Shown here: piece by piece, positions 1-9,234 of the stretch
How positions within the stretch are numbered: position 1 is the first letter of the stretch
How the letters are laid out: every line of letters begins with the position of its first letter
Assembly (NCBI GenBank): GCA_942492915.1
Contig: OW818662.1
Span: forward strand, 3,534,001 to 3,598,000
DNA from: Turneriella sp942492915
GTDB taxonomy: Bacteria; Spirochaetota; Leptospiria; Turneriellales; Turneriellaceae
Direction of reading: 5' to 3'
DNA: 64,000 nt
Notes under the pieces: model-generated
Told to the model about the DNA's origin: nothing
What the model saw: the letters and a program-made list of their open reading frames with translations, nothing else
The model's database searches: none
Program-made: the position numbers and the translations under genes

Positions 1-469
1 CGAAAATTTCTGAAAGCGGCTCTTTCATAAAATCCGCTTCGACATAATGAGGAGCGTCACCCGTGATGCGTTCGTTTCGCAGGTAGAACTTCTTGCGCCG
101 TTGTGTCGCGGGAAAATCAAATTCCCAGACGCCGTGTTTGATATGGTCTGCGAGACGCAGCGCGCGCGAATCGTAGCCTGCTCCCAGCAACGCTACAGGA
201 ACCTTGTGGGCAAACCGTTTCACATAACTATCCATGAACGCGTGCCGCAGCGTGATGAAGTCGAAGAGGCCGAGGCTGGCCGCGTTGACAAAGAACGACA
301 TGAACTCCGGCAGAATCGAGAGCCGGTTGAAAATTGCCATATAGAAGTCAGATAAGAAGCGCGCCGCGTATTTGTCTTTGATCAGGCTTTGCCCGCCATA
401 ATAGGTGTTCTCGAGCGCACGAATCAGGGCCACGACTTCGGCGGTGCGGCTCGGGGTATTTTCTAACAT
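1..469 (-). CDS. Class I SAM-dependent methyltransferase, LCMT/PPM-like (partial, C-terminus outside window)
   Basis: The reverse strand is open from an ATG at 469 to the window edge (156 codons, no stop), so the C-terminal part is missing. The protein resembles the leucine carboxyl methyltransferase-like family (TIGR00027 type): an LGAGYDSRA SAM-binding loop lies at residues 95-103 and the usual acidic segment EFDFPATQ follows at 117-124. Family members transfer methyl groups from SAM, but the substrate is generally unknown. It is divergent from the gene starting near 529, leaving about 60 bases for both promoters. Family assignment rests on the SAM loop plus the following acidic motif. Confidence 0.8.
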   Translation of the reverse strand, partial: MLENTPSRTAEVVALIRALENTYYGGQSLIKDKYAARFLSDFYMAIFNRLSILPEFMSFFVNAASLGLFDFITLRHAFMDSYVKRFAHKVPVALLGAGYDSRALRLADHIKHGVWEFDFPATQRRKKFYLRNERITGDAPHYVEADFMKEPLSEIF

Positions 470-528
470 GGGTAGATTTCTTGCCGATAGTTAGGGAGAG
501 CAAGTACTTTACGGTTGGCAGCAAAGCG

Positions 529-1311
529 ATGTTTTTCAAGGCAAAACAGAAAAAAGAAGTCTACACGGCTGAAAGCAAGGTTCAAATTCTTGAGAAGCTA
601 CGCGAAAAATACCGCAAAGCGCAGGCCCAGTATGGCGCTCGGCTGTTCGACGGCCAAAAACTCGAAGAGCGCATCAGCTTTCAAAGGGCGAATCGGTCTG
701 ATTTTCAACGCTTCATTATAGAAGAAATGAACTTCTACAAGCAAATGCAAGAGAAAGCCGAAGAAGAGATCGCGAAGCGCAAGCGGCAAGAAGAGGCTGA
801 CGCGCGTATGCGCGAGATCATGGCGGCGAATGATGCTCTGATCGCGCATTATCCCGATGTCTTTTTTCACCCGCTGGCGACTCTCGAATGCCGGCGCGTC
901 GTTGGGGCGATCTCGAACCTGTTTCCCGAGATCGAAACAGACCTGCGTTACGTCTTTCAGGGCAGAAAAGAGTGGGGTGAGATCAGCTTTTATCTTGCAG
1001 ATCTCGAGCGATTCATCTACAAACCACCGATGCGTATGACTGCATTTCTCGCGGCGTACGTGGCGCAGATTCAGAAATGGGGTGAGACCGGCCGCGACGA
1101 CGCAGATCGAAAATTTCTGCAGACCGCGTCGATGTGCCTTACGGGAATCACAAATGAATTAAAGACAAATCTTGATTCGCTGATCGATACCGATAAAGTG
1201 AAGGCATCTGCGATAATCGCGAAGCTCGACGCCATTGTCGCAGACTTTCGTCTGACCGATTGGGCGCAGCACGGTCTGGCGCTCAAGGCACAGAAAAAAC
1301 TGGGGATCTAG
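529..1311 (+). CDS. Hypothetical coiled-coil protein
   Basis: I do not recognise this protein. From the ATG at 529 it is 260 residues, soluble, with no signal peptide. A charged Lys/Glu/Arg-rich helix likely to form a coiled coil lies around residues 55-100, followed by a mixed globular part. The frame is also open from a TTG at 481, but the ATG gives a more ordinary N-terminus (MFFKAKQKK); neither start has a strong ribosome binding site. Its stop overlaps the stop of the convergent DUF1577-like gene by about 4 bases, so there is no room for a separate terminator. Confidence 0.6.
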   Translation: MFFKAKQKKEVYTAESKVQILEKLREKYRKAQAQYGARLFDGQKLEERISFQRANRSDFQRFIIEEMNFYKQMQEKAEEEIAKRKRQEEADARMREIMAANDALIAHYPDVFFHPLATLECRRVVGAISNLFPEIETDLRYVFQGRKEWGEISFYLADLERFIYKPPMRMTAFLAAYVAQIQKWGETGRDDADRKFLQTASMCLTGITNELKTNLDSLIDTDKVKASAIIAKLDAIVADFRLTDWAQHGLALKAQKKLGI

Positions 1312-2369
1312 ACCTTCAACGCCTCTTCTAAGTTCAATTCAGACATCGCGTCCATTTCCTGAAAATCAAGGGTTGCGCGTGTTCTGCCGCTACCGATATT
1401 GACGCTTTTTGAGACAACTGCTGAAAATTGTCCGAGGCTGTCTTGCGCCTTTTGAACCCGAAACAACACCGTGAGGCCTGGTTGAAAATGGCGTAGCAGC
1501 AGGCGGTCAGAGAACTCGAGTTCAAGAGTCTTCATGTCGAGGTTCAAAATCGGCAGGGGGCGTTCTTCTTCAAACACAAGGCCGATCTTGCGCAGCTGCG
1601 TTTCGAGCGCAACACCAATCTTTTTCACGGTTTGCAAGACCACTTCGTCGACGTACCGCGGAGTGTTCACCTGAATGTACCCGATCGGAATTTTCGCCTT
1701 GTACAGAATCGGTATCGTCACTTCTGCGTGCAGGTTTGCAGGTACCTTCAGGTCACTCTTCTGAATTTCGTCGAGGTAGACATCTTGCGGAAAATACTGG
1801 CGGGCATTGAAGTTCGCCGGAGGGTCAGGACTGTAGTAGATAATGCGCGGGTTTTTCTGCAGGTGCTTAAGGCGCGTGTCGGTTGAATCTCCGCTTGCAA
1901 GAAAGATCTTGTGGTATGGCGCCAGATTCTTTATTTCACTGTCAAAAAAATTAATGACGAAGCCGTTGACTTTTTTCTTGTTTGCTTCGACCACAAAGGC
2001 AATCTCTTTAGATGACGTGAGATTGGTCAGAAAGAAGCGAGACGAGTTGTCTGTGTCGGCGACATCTTTTCGAGTGTCGTCGGTGATTTCGAGTGCATAA
2101 GGATACAGAATCTCAGTCGGGCCATTTCGCAAGACGAACTTGCACACAGCGACGATACGCTTCTTGTTGTGCCGCACCAGAACGCGGCGATTACCGGGCG
2201 AATCGAGAAACTGCGTGCGAATTTTTAGTTCAGGCCCTGAATCGAGAAGTGCGTACGAAATGAAACCGGCCGGATGTTCGGCCTCTTCAACCAGAATCGA
2301 GCAGGGCTTTTTGCCCATGACAGTGTTTAGAATATGGTGAACCTGCTGAATTTGGGTGACTTTGACCAT
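1308..2369 (-). CDS. DUF1577-like protein (Leptospira-type)
   Basis: A 353-residue cytoplasmic protein with no membrane segment or signal peptide. Its length and layout resemble the DUF1577 family, known to me mainly from Leptospira. The C-terminal ~90 residues (from LELEFSDRLLLRHF) look like a small beta barrel of the PilZ-like kind, but I cannot see a clear RxxxR c-di-GMP motif, so ligand binding is not claimed. It stands alone on its strand and is convergent with the coiled-coil gene. The function is unknown. Confidence 0.55.
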   Translation of the reverse strand: MVKVTQIQQVHHILNTVMGKKPCSILVEEAEHPAGFISYALLDSGPELKIRTQFLDSPGNRRVLVRHNKKRIVAVCKFVLRNGPTEILYPYALEITDDTRKDVADTDNSSRFFLTNLTSSKEIAFVVEANKKKVNGFVINFFDSEIKNLAPYHKIFLASGDSTDTRLKHLQKNPRIIYYSPDPPANFNARQYFPQDVYLDEIQKSDLKVPANLHAEVTIPILYKAKIPIGYIQVNTPRYVDEVVLQTVKKIGVALETQLRKIGLVFEEERPLPILNLDMKTLELEFSDRLLLRHFQPGLTVLFRVQKAQDSLGQFSAVVSKSVNIGSGRTRATLDFQEMDAMSELNLEEALKV

Positions 2370-2549
2370 AGATTACAACCCCGGGATAGGCTATTGCAAC
2401 CCTGACGTCAGAGATAGTGAGTCAATTATTTGAGCGAAGTTGAGCACAGGGTCGACAGAACGCCTGCCGATCGGGTGCCAAAAATATGCATAGCAGGCTG
2501 GTACGGCTTTTCACTTGACGCAGCCATAAATCGTCTGTGGTCAACATGC

Positions 2550-3005
2550 ATGGCGAATGCTGAATACGACGCGAAGGTAATGCGGTGGCTCTATAAATAT
2601 CTGCCGTATGTTGGCGGCTTCATGCTCTTTAGTCAGTTGCTGGGTCTCGGCGTGAATGCAGTCAGATTCTCAACAGGTGAAAAATTGCAGGCACAGTTTG
2701 TGAATAAGGTCCGTTTTGCATCTTCGGGTACGAGCACGCGAGGCATTGGGCAGACTGAATGTGCATACAACTATCGCGTACCCGGTTTCGAGAAAGATTT
2801 GTACCATATCAGTGGTTGCTTTTTAGCCTTGGGAAAAAATCCGTTGCCGGGTGATTCGGTCACGGTCGTCGTGTACCAGCGAGAACCACCGCTGATTGTA
2901 TCGCGCATTTCATTCACCCCCGATTGGATGCGCCTGTTCACCGCACTAGTAGGATTTCTCATGATCGTGCTGCCGCGGCCATTAATTCGAAAATACGGCA
3001 GTTAG
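2550..3005 (+). CDS. Small membrane protein with two TM segments, DUF3592-like architecture
   Basis: From the ATG at 2550 the protein is 151 residues. One hydrophobic segment (VGGFMLFSQLLGLGVNAV) lies near the N-terminus and one (LFTALVGFLMIVLP) near the C-terminus, with an exported beta-rich loop between them. TM-loop-TM with a loop of this kind resembles DUF3592 proteins, but the match is weak. The frame is open back to a TTG at 2430, and an ATG at 2580 is also possible. The stop codon lies inside the long hairpin at 2997-3041. Confidence 0.5.
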   Translation: MANAEYDAKVMRWLYKYLPYVGGFMLFSQLLGLGVNAVRFSTGEKLQAQFVNKVRFASSGTSTRGIGQTECAYNYRVPGFEKDLYHISGCFLALGKNPLPGDSVTVVVYQREPPLIVSRISFTPDWMRLFTALVGFLMIVLPRPLIRKYGS

Positions 3006-3041
3006 TACCCGGCTGGCGAAGCCAGCCGGGTACTAACTGCC
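2997..3041 (+). terminator. Perfect 21-bp stem, 3-nt loop hairpin
   Basis: The two 21-base arms (2997-3017 and 3021-3041) are exact reverse complements around a GAA loop. The left arm includes the stop codon of the preceding membrane-protein gene. There is no T-run on either side, so it is not a classical intrinsic terminator, but it lies between that gene and nuoD and probably ends or protects the transcript. Confidence 0.6.
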
Positions 3042-3092
3042 AATCACCAAAAATGATTTACGTGCCAGCGAGAAGACCGGGACGCCTTAGTC

Positions 3093-4367
3093 ATGCAAGG
3101 CGAAGTCAACGCGAACAACCGCAACTTCACCAGTCTGCCGCCGGTTGATGAAACCCGCTGGCTGCCGGTAACCCAGCCCGGCGTGCGTGTCGGTGAGTTA
3201 CCCGACGGGCGCATGCGAATTAACCTCGGCCCGTCGCACCCCGCGACGCACGGTATTCTTGAAAACCACCTGATCTTGAACGGTGAAACAATTGAGTCGG
3301 TAGATATCCACACCGGTTATGTACACCGCTGTTTTGAAAAGCTCGGTGAGCACTATGGCTATAACCAGTTTCTGGTCTGCACCGACCGCATGAACTATGT
3401 TTCGACGCCGATGAACAACATCGGCTGGATTCTCGCCGTCGAGTCGATGATGGGCATTACCGCGCCACCCAAGGCACTCGTCGTGCGCATGATCATCTCT
3501 GAACTCTCACGCATCATCGATCACATCATTTGCCTCGGCATTCTCGGGGTCGATCTCGGCGCATTTGCCTCGTTTCTTTATATGTTTCACAAGCGTGAAG
3601 ATATCTACCAGATTCTTGAGAAAATGACCGGTGCACGGCTGACGAATACGTTCTGCAGGGTCGGCGGTCTTGAAAAAGATATCTATCCTCAGTTTGTTGA
3701 GGATGTCAAAAAGTTCTTAAAAACTTTTCCGGTAGTTTTGGGTGAAACCGATAAGCTGCTGACTAAATCGCGCATCTTCTATGACCGTACGCGTGGCGTG
3801 GGTAAGATATCTGCCGAGCGCGCATTGGCGTATGGGTTTACAGGCCCGAACCTGCGCGCTGCGGGCGTTGATTACGACGTTCGTGTTGCGCAGCCTTACA
3901 TGTATTACGACCAGGTAGACTTCGATGTGCCGATCGGCGAAGACGGCGGTGTGTATGACCGCTACCTTGTGCGGCTTGAAGAGATGCGCCAGTCGCTGCG
4001 CATCATCGGCCAGCTGGTGAACAATATTCCCGAAGGCGCGTACCACGCTGACCTGCCGCACGCATACCTGCCACCGAAGCACAAGGTATACACTTCGATG
4101 GAAGACCTGATCTACCACTTCAAGATTATCATGCACGGCATCGAAGTGCCGACGGGTGAGCACTATTTTTCAACAGAAGCCGCAAATGGTGAGCTTGGCT
4201 TTACCATTGTTTCGCGCGGCAAAAAGAACCCATGGCGCGTGCACGTGCGTAGGCCGTGTTTCTGGTATTACCAGGCATTCCCTGAAATGGTTACGGGCGG
4301 CCTTCTCGCCGATGCCATCGCGAACATGAGTTCGATGAACGTGATCGCCGGCGAACTAGATTGCTGA
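3093..4367 (+). CDS. nuoD: NADH-quinone oxidoreductase subunit D
   Basis: This is the 49-kDa subunit of respiratory complex I, 424 residues, close to the usual 400-430. It sits in the peripheral arm at the quinone-binding interface. Diagnostic stretches are the PSHPATHGILENHLIL segment, HTGYVHRCFEKL, the CTDRMNY motif and the C-terminal ATEAANGELGF-like segment. The C-terminus ends LDC rather than the more common DR. The start is the ATG at 3093; upstream purine content is poor. No other nuo gene is adjacent: a membrane protein of unknown function lies upstream and murE downstream on the other strand. Confidence 0.95.
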   Translation: MQGEVNANNRNFTSLPPVDETRWLPVTQPGVRVGELPDGRMRINLGPSHPATHGILENHLILNGETIESVDIHTGYVHRCFEKLGEHYGYNQFLVCTDRMNYVSTPMNNIGWILAVESMMGITAPPKALVVRMIISELSRIIDHIICLGILGVDLGAFASFLYMFHKREDIYQILEKMTGARLTNTFCRVGGLEKDIYPQFVEDVKKFLKTFPVVLGETDKLLTKSRIFYDRTRGVGKISAERALAYGFTGPNLRAAGVDYDVRVAQPYMYYDQVDFDVPIGEDGGVYDRYLVRLEEMRQSLRIIGQLVNNIPEGAYHADLPHAYLPPKHKVYTSMEDLIYHFKIIMHGIEVPTGEHYFSTEAANGELGFTIVSRGKKNPWRVHVRRPCFWYYQAFPEMVTGGLLADAIANMSSMNVIAGELDC

Positions 4368-4409
4368 TTTCACGATGATCGTAACGACGCAAGATCTTGC
4401 GCTGCTACA

Positions 4410-5951
4410 TTATCTTATTTTTAAAGTGCCCATAAGTTTCAGTGCCGTGTCGCGGTCTGAAAAGTGCAGCGTCTTATTGCCGATAATCTGGTAATCTTCA
4501 TGGCCTTTGCCGGCAATCACGAGTACCTGCCGCGGCCCGAGTATCTGCAAACCAGCACGAATCGCTTTTTCGCGGTCGGTGATCACCAGGTAGCGCGCTG
4601 TCTTGAGTCCCTTTCGCATATCTTCAATGATATTCTTTGGGTCTTCGCTACGCGGATTATCGTTGGTCAGAATACAGAGGTCAGAATGCAGGCTGGCAAT
4701 CTCTGCCATCTGCGGGCGTTTGTCTTTATCACGATCACCGCCGCAGCCGAAAAGGCCGATGACGCGCGCAGGCGTCAGTTCTTGTGCAGTCTCGAGCACT
4801 TTGGCGAGCGCGTCAGGTGAGTGTGCATAATCGATGATGACGGCGCGTTGCTCTTTGCCGCGCAGCACCTCGAAGCGCCCTGGTACCGGCTCAACCTGCT
4901 GTATCGCCGCAAGCGCTTCTTCGGTGCCGAAGCCTAGACAGAGCAGCGCAAGAAACGCCGACGACAGGTTCATCAGGTTAAAACGCCCGAGCAGCTTTGT
5001 TTTGATAAAATAACTTTTCTGCGCAAATACCAGCACGCAGCTATACCCGTCAAAAGTCGCTTCAACGTCGGTGATGTACGCGTCGGCGCTCTTGTCTCTG
5101 AGGCTCAGCGAAATTACCGGGAACGAAGGTGCCTGGCTCTTCAGCCAAAGGTAAAGTCTGCGACCGTAGTCGTCGTCGATGCAGATGACTGCGCCTTTGG
5201 CTGATTCGGGCTGTTTGCGCGAAGAGAACAGCATGTATTCAAACAGGCGCCGCTTCGCGCGGTAATACGCTTCCATGCTGCGGTGGTAGTCGAGGTGGTC
5301 TTGCGTCAGGTTCGTGAAAATTCCGATCTGAAAATTGATTCCCTCAAGGCGGCCCTGCGCGAGGCCGTGCGAACTCGTTTCCAGGCAGGCGTACAATGCC
5401 TTCTGTTTTTGCCCCTGGTGGAGCATGCCCTGCAGGTTGACGGTATCGGGAGTTGTCATGCCCGTCACCGTCTTGTGGCGGGAGACCTCCATGCCCAATG
5501 TGCCGATGTACATCGACGACTTGTTGAGCTGGTTTAGCGCCTGGTAGAGCGAATGCGCAATGGTTGTCTTGCCGTTGGTACCGGTGACGCCAACACACGC
5601 CATGTAGCGTGTCGGCTCACCGAAGAAAAACGAGATCGTACGACCGGCAGCGCGTAAAAAATCCTGCGTGAAAAAGATGGGCAGATGCACATTGTAGCGC
5701 GCATCGCGCAGAATCTCATCTTTATAGTCTCTGTCGATAAAAACGGCGGTGGCCTGTTTGTCGAAGGCCTCCCAGATGAAGTCTTTGCCGCGCACCTTAA
5801 TGCCGTCGTAGGCAAAAAATGCGGCACCTTTTTTGACTTCGCGGCTGTCTTGGGTGACCGATTTGATCTCGACGCGGTCTTCGACGCCATACGCTTCCCA
5901 GCCGAGGGATTCCCAGATCGGGCGAGTAAAATCTGTTGCAACGGATTTCAT
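4410..5951 (-). CDS. murE: UDP-N-acetylmuramoyl-L-alanyl-D-glutamate--2,6-diaminopimelate ligase
   Basis: A Mur ligase of 513 residues that adds the third stem-peptide amino acid in the cytoplasm. The ATP-binding P-loop GVTGTNGKTT is at residues 121-130. The DNPR motif at 431-434 is the pattern that recognises meso-diaminopimelate in the family, so the peptidoglycan should be DAP type rather than lysine type. The three Mur domains are complete. No other mur genes are nearby. The ATG at 5951 has no visible Shine-Dalgarno and directly abuts a 14-bp hairpin (5953-5994) lying between it and ligA. Confidence 0.95.
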   Translation of the reverse strand: MKSVATDFTRPIWESLGWEAYGVEDRVEIKSVTQDSREVKKGAAFFAYDGIKVRGKDFIWEAFDKQATAVFIDRDYKDEILRDARYNVHLPIFFTQDFLRAAGRTISFFFGEPTRYMACVGVTGTNGKTTIAHSLYQALNQLNKSSMYIGTLGMEVSRHKTVTGMTTPDTVNLQGMLHQGQKQKALYACLETSSHGLAQGRLEGINFQIGIFTNLTQDHLDYHRSMEAYYRAKRRLFEYMLFSSRKQPESAKGAVICIDDDYGRRLYLWLKSQAPSFPVISLSLRDKSADAYITDVEATFDGYSCVLVFAQKSYFIKTKLLGRFNLMNLSSAFLALLCLGFGTEEALAAIQQVEPVPGRFEVLRGKEQRAVIIDYAHSPDALAKVLETAQELTPARVIGLFGCGGDRDKDKRPQMAEIASLHSDLCILTNDNPRSEDPKNIIEDMRKGLKTARYLVITDREKAIRAGLQILGPRQVLVIAGKGHEDYQIIGNKTLHFSDRDTALKLMGTLKIR

Positions 5952-5952
5952 G

Positions 5953-5994
5953 GCGCCAATGAGCTAAGGGCTTAAGCCGATAGCTCATTGGCGC
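5953..5994 (-). terminator. 14-bp stem hairpin between ligA and murE
   Basis: Arms at 5953-5966 and 5981-5994 (GCGCCAATGAGCTA and its exact complement) surround a 14-base loop that contains a smaller GGCTTAAGCC palindrome. It begins 12 bases after the ligA stop and ends one base before the murE ATG. It may terminate ligA transcription or cover the murE start region in a read-through transcript. No T-run is present. Confidence 0.5.
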
Positions 5995-6005
5995 GAACAG
6001 CTAAA

Positions 6006-8045
6006 TTAGAGCATGGCGGCAAACTCGGTTTCGGTCAGTATAGTGACGCCCAGCTCTTTGGCTTTTTGCGCTTTGCTGCCGGCATCGCTGCCCACAACGA
6101 CAAAATCGGTCTTCTTGCTAACCGAAGATGAAGCTCTGCCGCCACGCGCCTTCACTTCGGCCTCGGCGCCGTCGCGTGTGAATTGGGTGAGCGTCCCGGT
6201 AAAGACGAAGCTCGTGCCGGTGAAGGCGTCAGAAACCTTTTTGCTCTCTTCGCGCAAGATTTCGACACCGTTCGTGACGAGCTTCTTAAGCCTCGCAGCG
6301 TTGACACCCTCAGAAAACCAGGTTCGCACCGAAGTGGCTGTTCCGGGACCGATCTCATGTATCGCCGTCAGCTCGTCTTCGCTTGCCGCAGCAAGCGCTT
6401 CGGCAGTTGAAAAGTGTTCAGCAAGTATTGACGCAACGTGCTCGCCTACATTCGGTATGCCGACCGCGGTCAGCAATTTGCCAAATGGTATTTTGCGCCG
6501 GGCGTCGATCGATTGCAGAATTTTGCTCGCGAGAATTTCGCCCATGCCTTCAAATTGTAAAAGTTTCTCTTTGGTAATTGCGAATATATCGGCATAGTCG
6601 GATATCACCTTGTTCTGGTACAGTCTCGCTACCCATTCGGCTCCCAAAGATTCGATATCGAGGCCGTTTTTCGAGACAAAGAATTGCAGACAGGCCTCGT
6701 TCATTTCAGGGCAGGCCGCATTGACGCAGCGGAAAAATACATCTTCACGTGTGAGTGCTCTGTTGCACGAGGGACATTTCTTGATAAACGAAATCCGCTT
6801 CGCCTTCTTCGCACGCCTTTCGGAAATTGCCCCCGTCACTTTGGGTATCACATCGCCCGAACGCACGACTTCGACGTAGTCCCCTTCGTGCAGGTCGAGC
6901 CGTTCGATCTCGTCTGCATTGTGTAGCGAGGCCCGCGAGACCATGACGCCGCCGAGGTTGATGGGGCTAAGCTCTGCGACGGGAGTGATAACGCCTGTGC
7001 GGCCGACCTGGTAGACCACGCGTTCAAGTTTTGTGATTCCGGCCCGCGCGGGAAACTTCAGCGCGATCGCCCAGCGAGGCGCTTTGGTGGTAGCACCGAA
7101 ATTTTCCCATTCTGTCGTGTCGTTGAGTTTTATGACCAATCCGTCGAGATCGTACTCGATATCGGCCCGCTTCGCAATCATCTCTTCGTAATATTTTTCT
7201 ACGCCTTCGATGCCGGTTATCAGGTGATAAGCTGAAGCCTTGAAGCCCAAAGCGGGAAACACAGACTCCCATATTGCATCTTGCGCGCGCATGTCTTTGG
7301 CAAAGCGCTTTTTCGTGTCTTCTATTTTCGCAAGAGTATACGGAAAGAACGACAGCATTTTGTCTGACGCCTGTTTCGAGTCCAGCTGCCTCAGCGCCCC
7401 GGCCGCGGTGTTGCGCGGGTTGGCAAAGAGTTTCTTGCCTTCTTTTGCCTGTTTCTCGTTCAACTTCTGAAAATCAGAAAGTTTAATGATGACCTCGCCG
7501 CGAATTGTGACCTTTGAGGGCGCGTTCTCTAGCATCAGCCTCAGGGGAATATTCTTCACTGTCTTGACGTTGTGCGTAATGTCTTCGCCGATTTCTCCAT
7601 CGCCGCGTGTCGAGCCGACGACAAGCCTGCCGTTTTCATAGACGAGGTCGATCGCCAGCCCGTCAAATTTGGGTTCAACATGGTAGACCGGTTCTGCGAT
7701 ACCAGCTTTCACCAATCGATCGTGAAAAGTTCTCAGCTCGGTGATGTTCATCGCGTTGTCGAGGCTCATCATCGGCGGGTCATGCTTTACAGAAGCGAAA
7801 TCTTCACGTACCTCGCCGCCGACCTTAAGCGACGGAGAATCGGGTGTAACCCAGTCGGGGTGAAGCGTTTCGATCTCTTTGAGCAGCCGCATCTTGCCGT
7901 CGTACTCGGCATCAGAAATTTCAGGTTCGTCGTCGAGGTAATATTTGCGGTTATGGTAATAGAGTTCGTCGATCAGCTGCGCATAGTCATGCGCTGAAAA
8001 ATCCGCAGGTTCCGTCGCAGATTTCGCTTTTTTCGCCTTAGCCAT
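6006..8045 (-). CDS. ligA: NAD-dependent DNA ligase
   Basis: The replicative NAD+-dependent ligase that seals nicks between Okazaki fragments, 679 residues from the ATG at 8045. The adenylated lysine is Lys126 in the KFDG motif. OB fold, a Cys4 zinc finger (CPSC near residue 410, then CVNAAC), helix-hairpin-helix repeats and a C-terminal BRCT domain follow in the normal order. The frame is open to 8096, but the chosen start overlaps the stop of the upstream DUF2071 gene by 8 bases and skips an unlikely low-complexity extension. The N-terminus is lysine-rich. Translational coupling with the upstream gene is likely. Confidence 0.95.
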   Translation of the reverse strand: MAKAKKAKSATEPADFSAHDYAQLIDELYYHNRKYYLDDEPEISDAEYDGKMRLLKEIETLHPDWVTPDSPSLKVGGEVREDFASVKHDPPMMSLDNAMNITELRTFHDRLVKAGIAEPVYHVEPKFDGLAIDLVYENGRLVVGSTRGDGEIGEDITHNVKTVKNIPLRLMLENAPSKVTIRGEVIIKLSDFQKLNEKQAKEGKKLFANPRNTAAGALRQLDSKQASDKMLSFFPYTLAKIEDTKKRFAKDMRAQDAIWESVFPALGFKASAYHLITGIEGVEKYYEEMIAKRADIEYDLDGLVIKLNDTTEWENFGATTKAPRWAIALKFPARAGITKLERVVYQVGRTGVITPVAELSPINLGGVMVSRASLHNADEIERLDLHEGDYVEVVRSGDVIPKVTGAISERRAKKAKRISFIKKCPSCNRALTREDVFFRCVNAACPEMNEACLQFFVSKNGLDIESLGAEWVARLYQNKVISDYADIFAITKEKLLQFEGMGEILASKILQSIDARRKIPFGKLLTAVGIPNVGEHVASILAEHFSTAEALAAASEDELTAIHEIGPGTATSVRTWFSEGVNAARLKKLVTNGVEILREESKKVSDAFTGTSFVFTGTLTQFTRDGAEAEVKARGGRASSSVSKKTDFVVVGSDAGSKAQKAKELGVTILTETEFAAML

Positions 8046-8763
8046 TGTGCTTGAGTTTCTGTCCTGAGTAGACGTTGACATTAGAACCTTCGGCAAAAAG
8101 TACCGAATGCGGTTTCATGCCCGTTAGCTTTGCCCAATCACCACCATACGCGGCGCCGAAGTCGACGTCGATCTGGTAACTGTGTATCGTATGTATGCGC
8201 CACGAAGGGTGCTCGACCTGATACTCCATTGTGCGCTGTCCCCGGCCGCCGGTGTAACCATAGTAATGTTCGGTGATGAAATCTTCGAGGCTGCCGGCTT
8301 TGAACGGTTGTGCCTGAATGCCCGCCACGGCGCTTATCGTCTGCTTACGGCCTTTCTCCTCAAACGTGTATTCGGCTCTCAGTTCATTGCCCGAGATGCG
8401 CACCCGCTGCGACATTTTGCGCGTCTTGTAGTGTTCGTTGAAGAGTGTGTTGGCGACAAAGGTGATCGCGTGCCGGGGTACAATTTCAGAAACGAAGGCA
8501 ACACCACGGCGCGTCTCATTGTCGAGCGTGCGCCTGAGGTAGAAGCGCAGATTGATTTCGGGAAAGTTTACATGCCAGGGAATCTTAAAGCCTTTTATCT
8601 GCGTATCAAGAAACTGAAAGGCGACGAGTGAGACGAGCGCGCGGCCTTGAAAGAGATCGAGTTCGCATCCGCCCGGAACCATCGCCTCAAGTTTTGCAGG
8701 GTCCACTTCATAGTTGGCCATGAACAGATTGTTCCAGCGGGCTGAAAGAAAAGGTTTGGTCAT
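8038..8763 (-). CDS. DUF2071 (YqjF-like) protein
   Basis: A 241-residue soluble protein matching the DUF2071/YqjF family, which has an acetoacetate-decarboxylase-like fold. Typical features are the opening ARWNNLFMANYEVDP, a PGGCELDLFQGRALVSLVAF segment, NFPEINLRFYL, and the late HSVLFAEGS segment. Enzymatic function in the family is not established. The ATG at 8763 starts the gene, and its end overlaps ligA by 8 bases, so the two form an operon. This pairing with ligA is probably only positional. Confidence 0.8.
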   Translation of the reverse strand: MTKPFLSARWNNLFMANYEVDPAKLEAMVPGGCELDLFQGRALVSLVAFQFLDTQIKGFKIPWHVNFPEINLRFYLRRTLDNETRRGVAFVSEIVPRHAITFVANTLFNEHYKTRKMSQRVRISGNELRAEYTFEEKGRKQTISAVAGIQAQPFKAGSLEDFITEHYYGYTGGRGQRTMEYQVEHPSWRIHTIHSYQIDVDFGAAYGGDWAKLTGMKPHSVLFAEGSNVNVYSGQKLKHNG

Positions 8764-8799
8764 AATTACAATGCGTCTGGCGCACCGTAGAATGTGACC

Positions 8800-9207
8800 C
8801 TAAAACAACGCGTAAAGCAATGCTTCGATTTCTTTGATATCTTTGCTCCCCTGCGGCAATATGTATTCTTTAAAGTCACCTTTGACCGCCTTGATAATCA
8901 GTGCGGTGCCCCGATCGCGGCTGCTCGTGAGCCGTTTCTTCTTTATCGCTTCATCCATACGCGCGAGTACCGTTTCATAGCGGTCTTTACTGACGCGCCG
9001 CGTCGCGGGTTCGCCACCGTCGTACTTACGCGATTTCATGTCTTTCTTGACCGGCGCAAAGTCGAGCACGTAGCTGCCGCCCTCGTCGGTGAATTCATAT
9101 GAATTGCCGTTGCCGTCGACGTATTGCAGAACCGGAAGCGGTCGCTCTTGCGCGGTCATTGCCGATGTCATGAGGATAGAAAGTACGATCAGCAGGGTCG
9201 GTTTCAT
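8800..9207 (-). CDS. Small exported hypothetical protein
   Basis: A 135-residue protein with a clear signal peptide (MKPTLLIVLSILMTSAMTAQ, probable cleavage after TAQ or nearby). The mature part is charged, without recognisable domains, and begins with a short beta-rich section (YVDGNGNSYEFTDEGG). A purine-rich GGGAGA lies about 11 bases before the ATG. A candidate promoter (9235-9265) overlaps the end of the upstream histidine kinase gene. The function is unknown. Confidence 0.6.
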   Translation of the reverse strand: MKPTLLIVLSILMTSAMTAQERPLPVLQYVDGNGNSYEFTDEGGSYVLDFAPVKKDMKSRKYDGGEPATRRVSKDRYETVLARMDEAIKKKRLTSSRDRGTALIIKAVKGDFKEYILPQGSKDIKEIEALLYALF

Positions 9208-9234
9208 AGGTATTATTTCTCCCTTTCTAAATAT

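Noticed and set aside
6013..6597. Long plus-strand frame (194 codons) opposite ligA
   Set aside because: It is antisense to a conserved, clearly recognised gene, has no ribosome site and encodes nothing recognisable; such frames arise from codon bias of the real gene.
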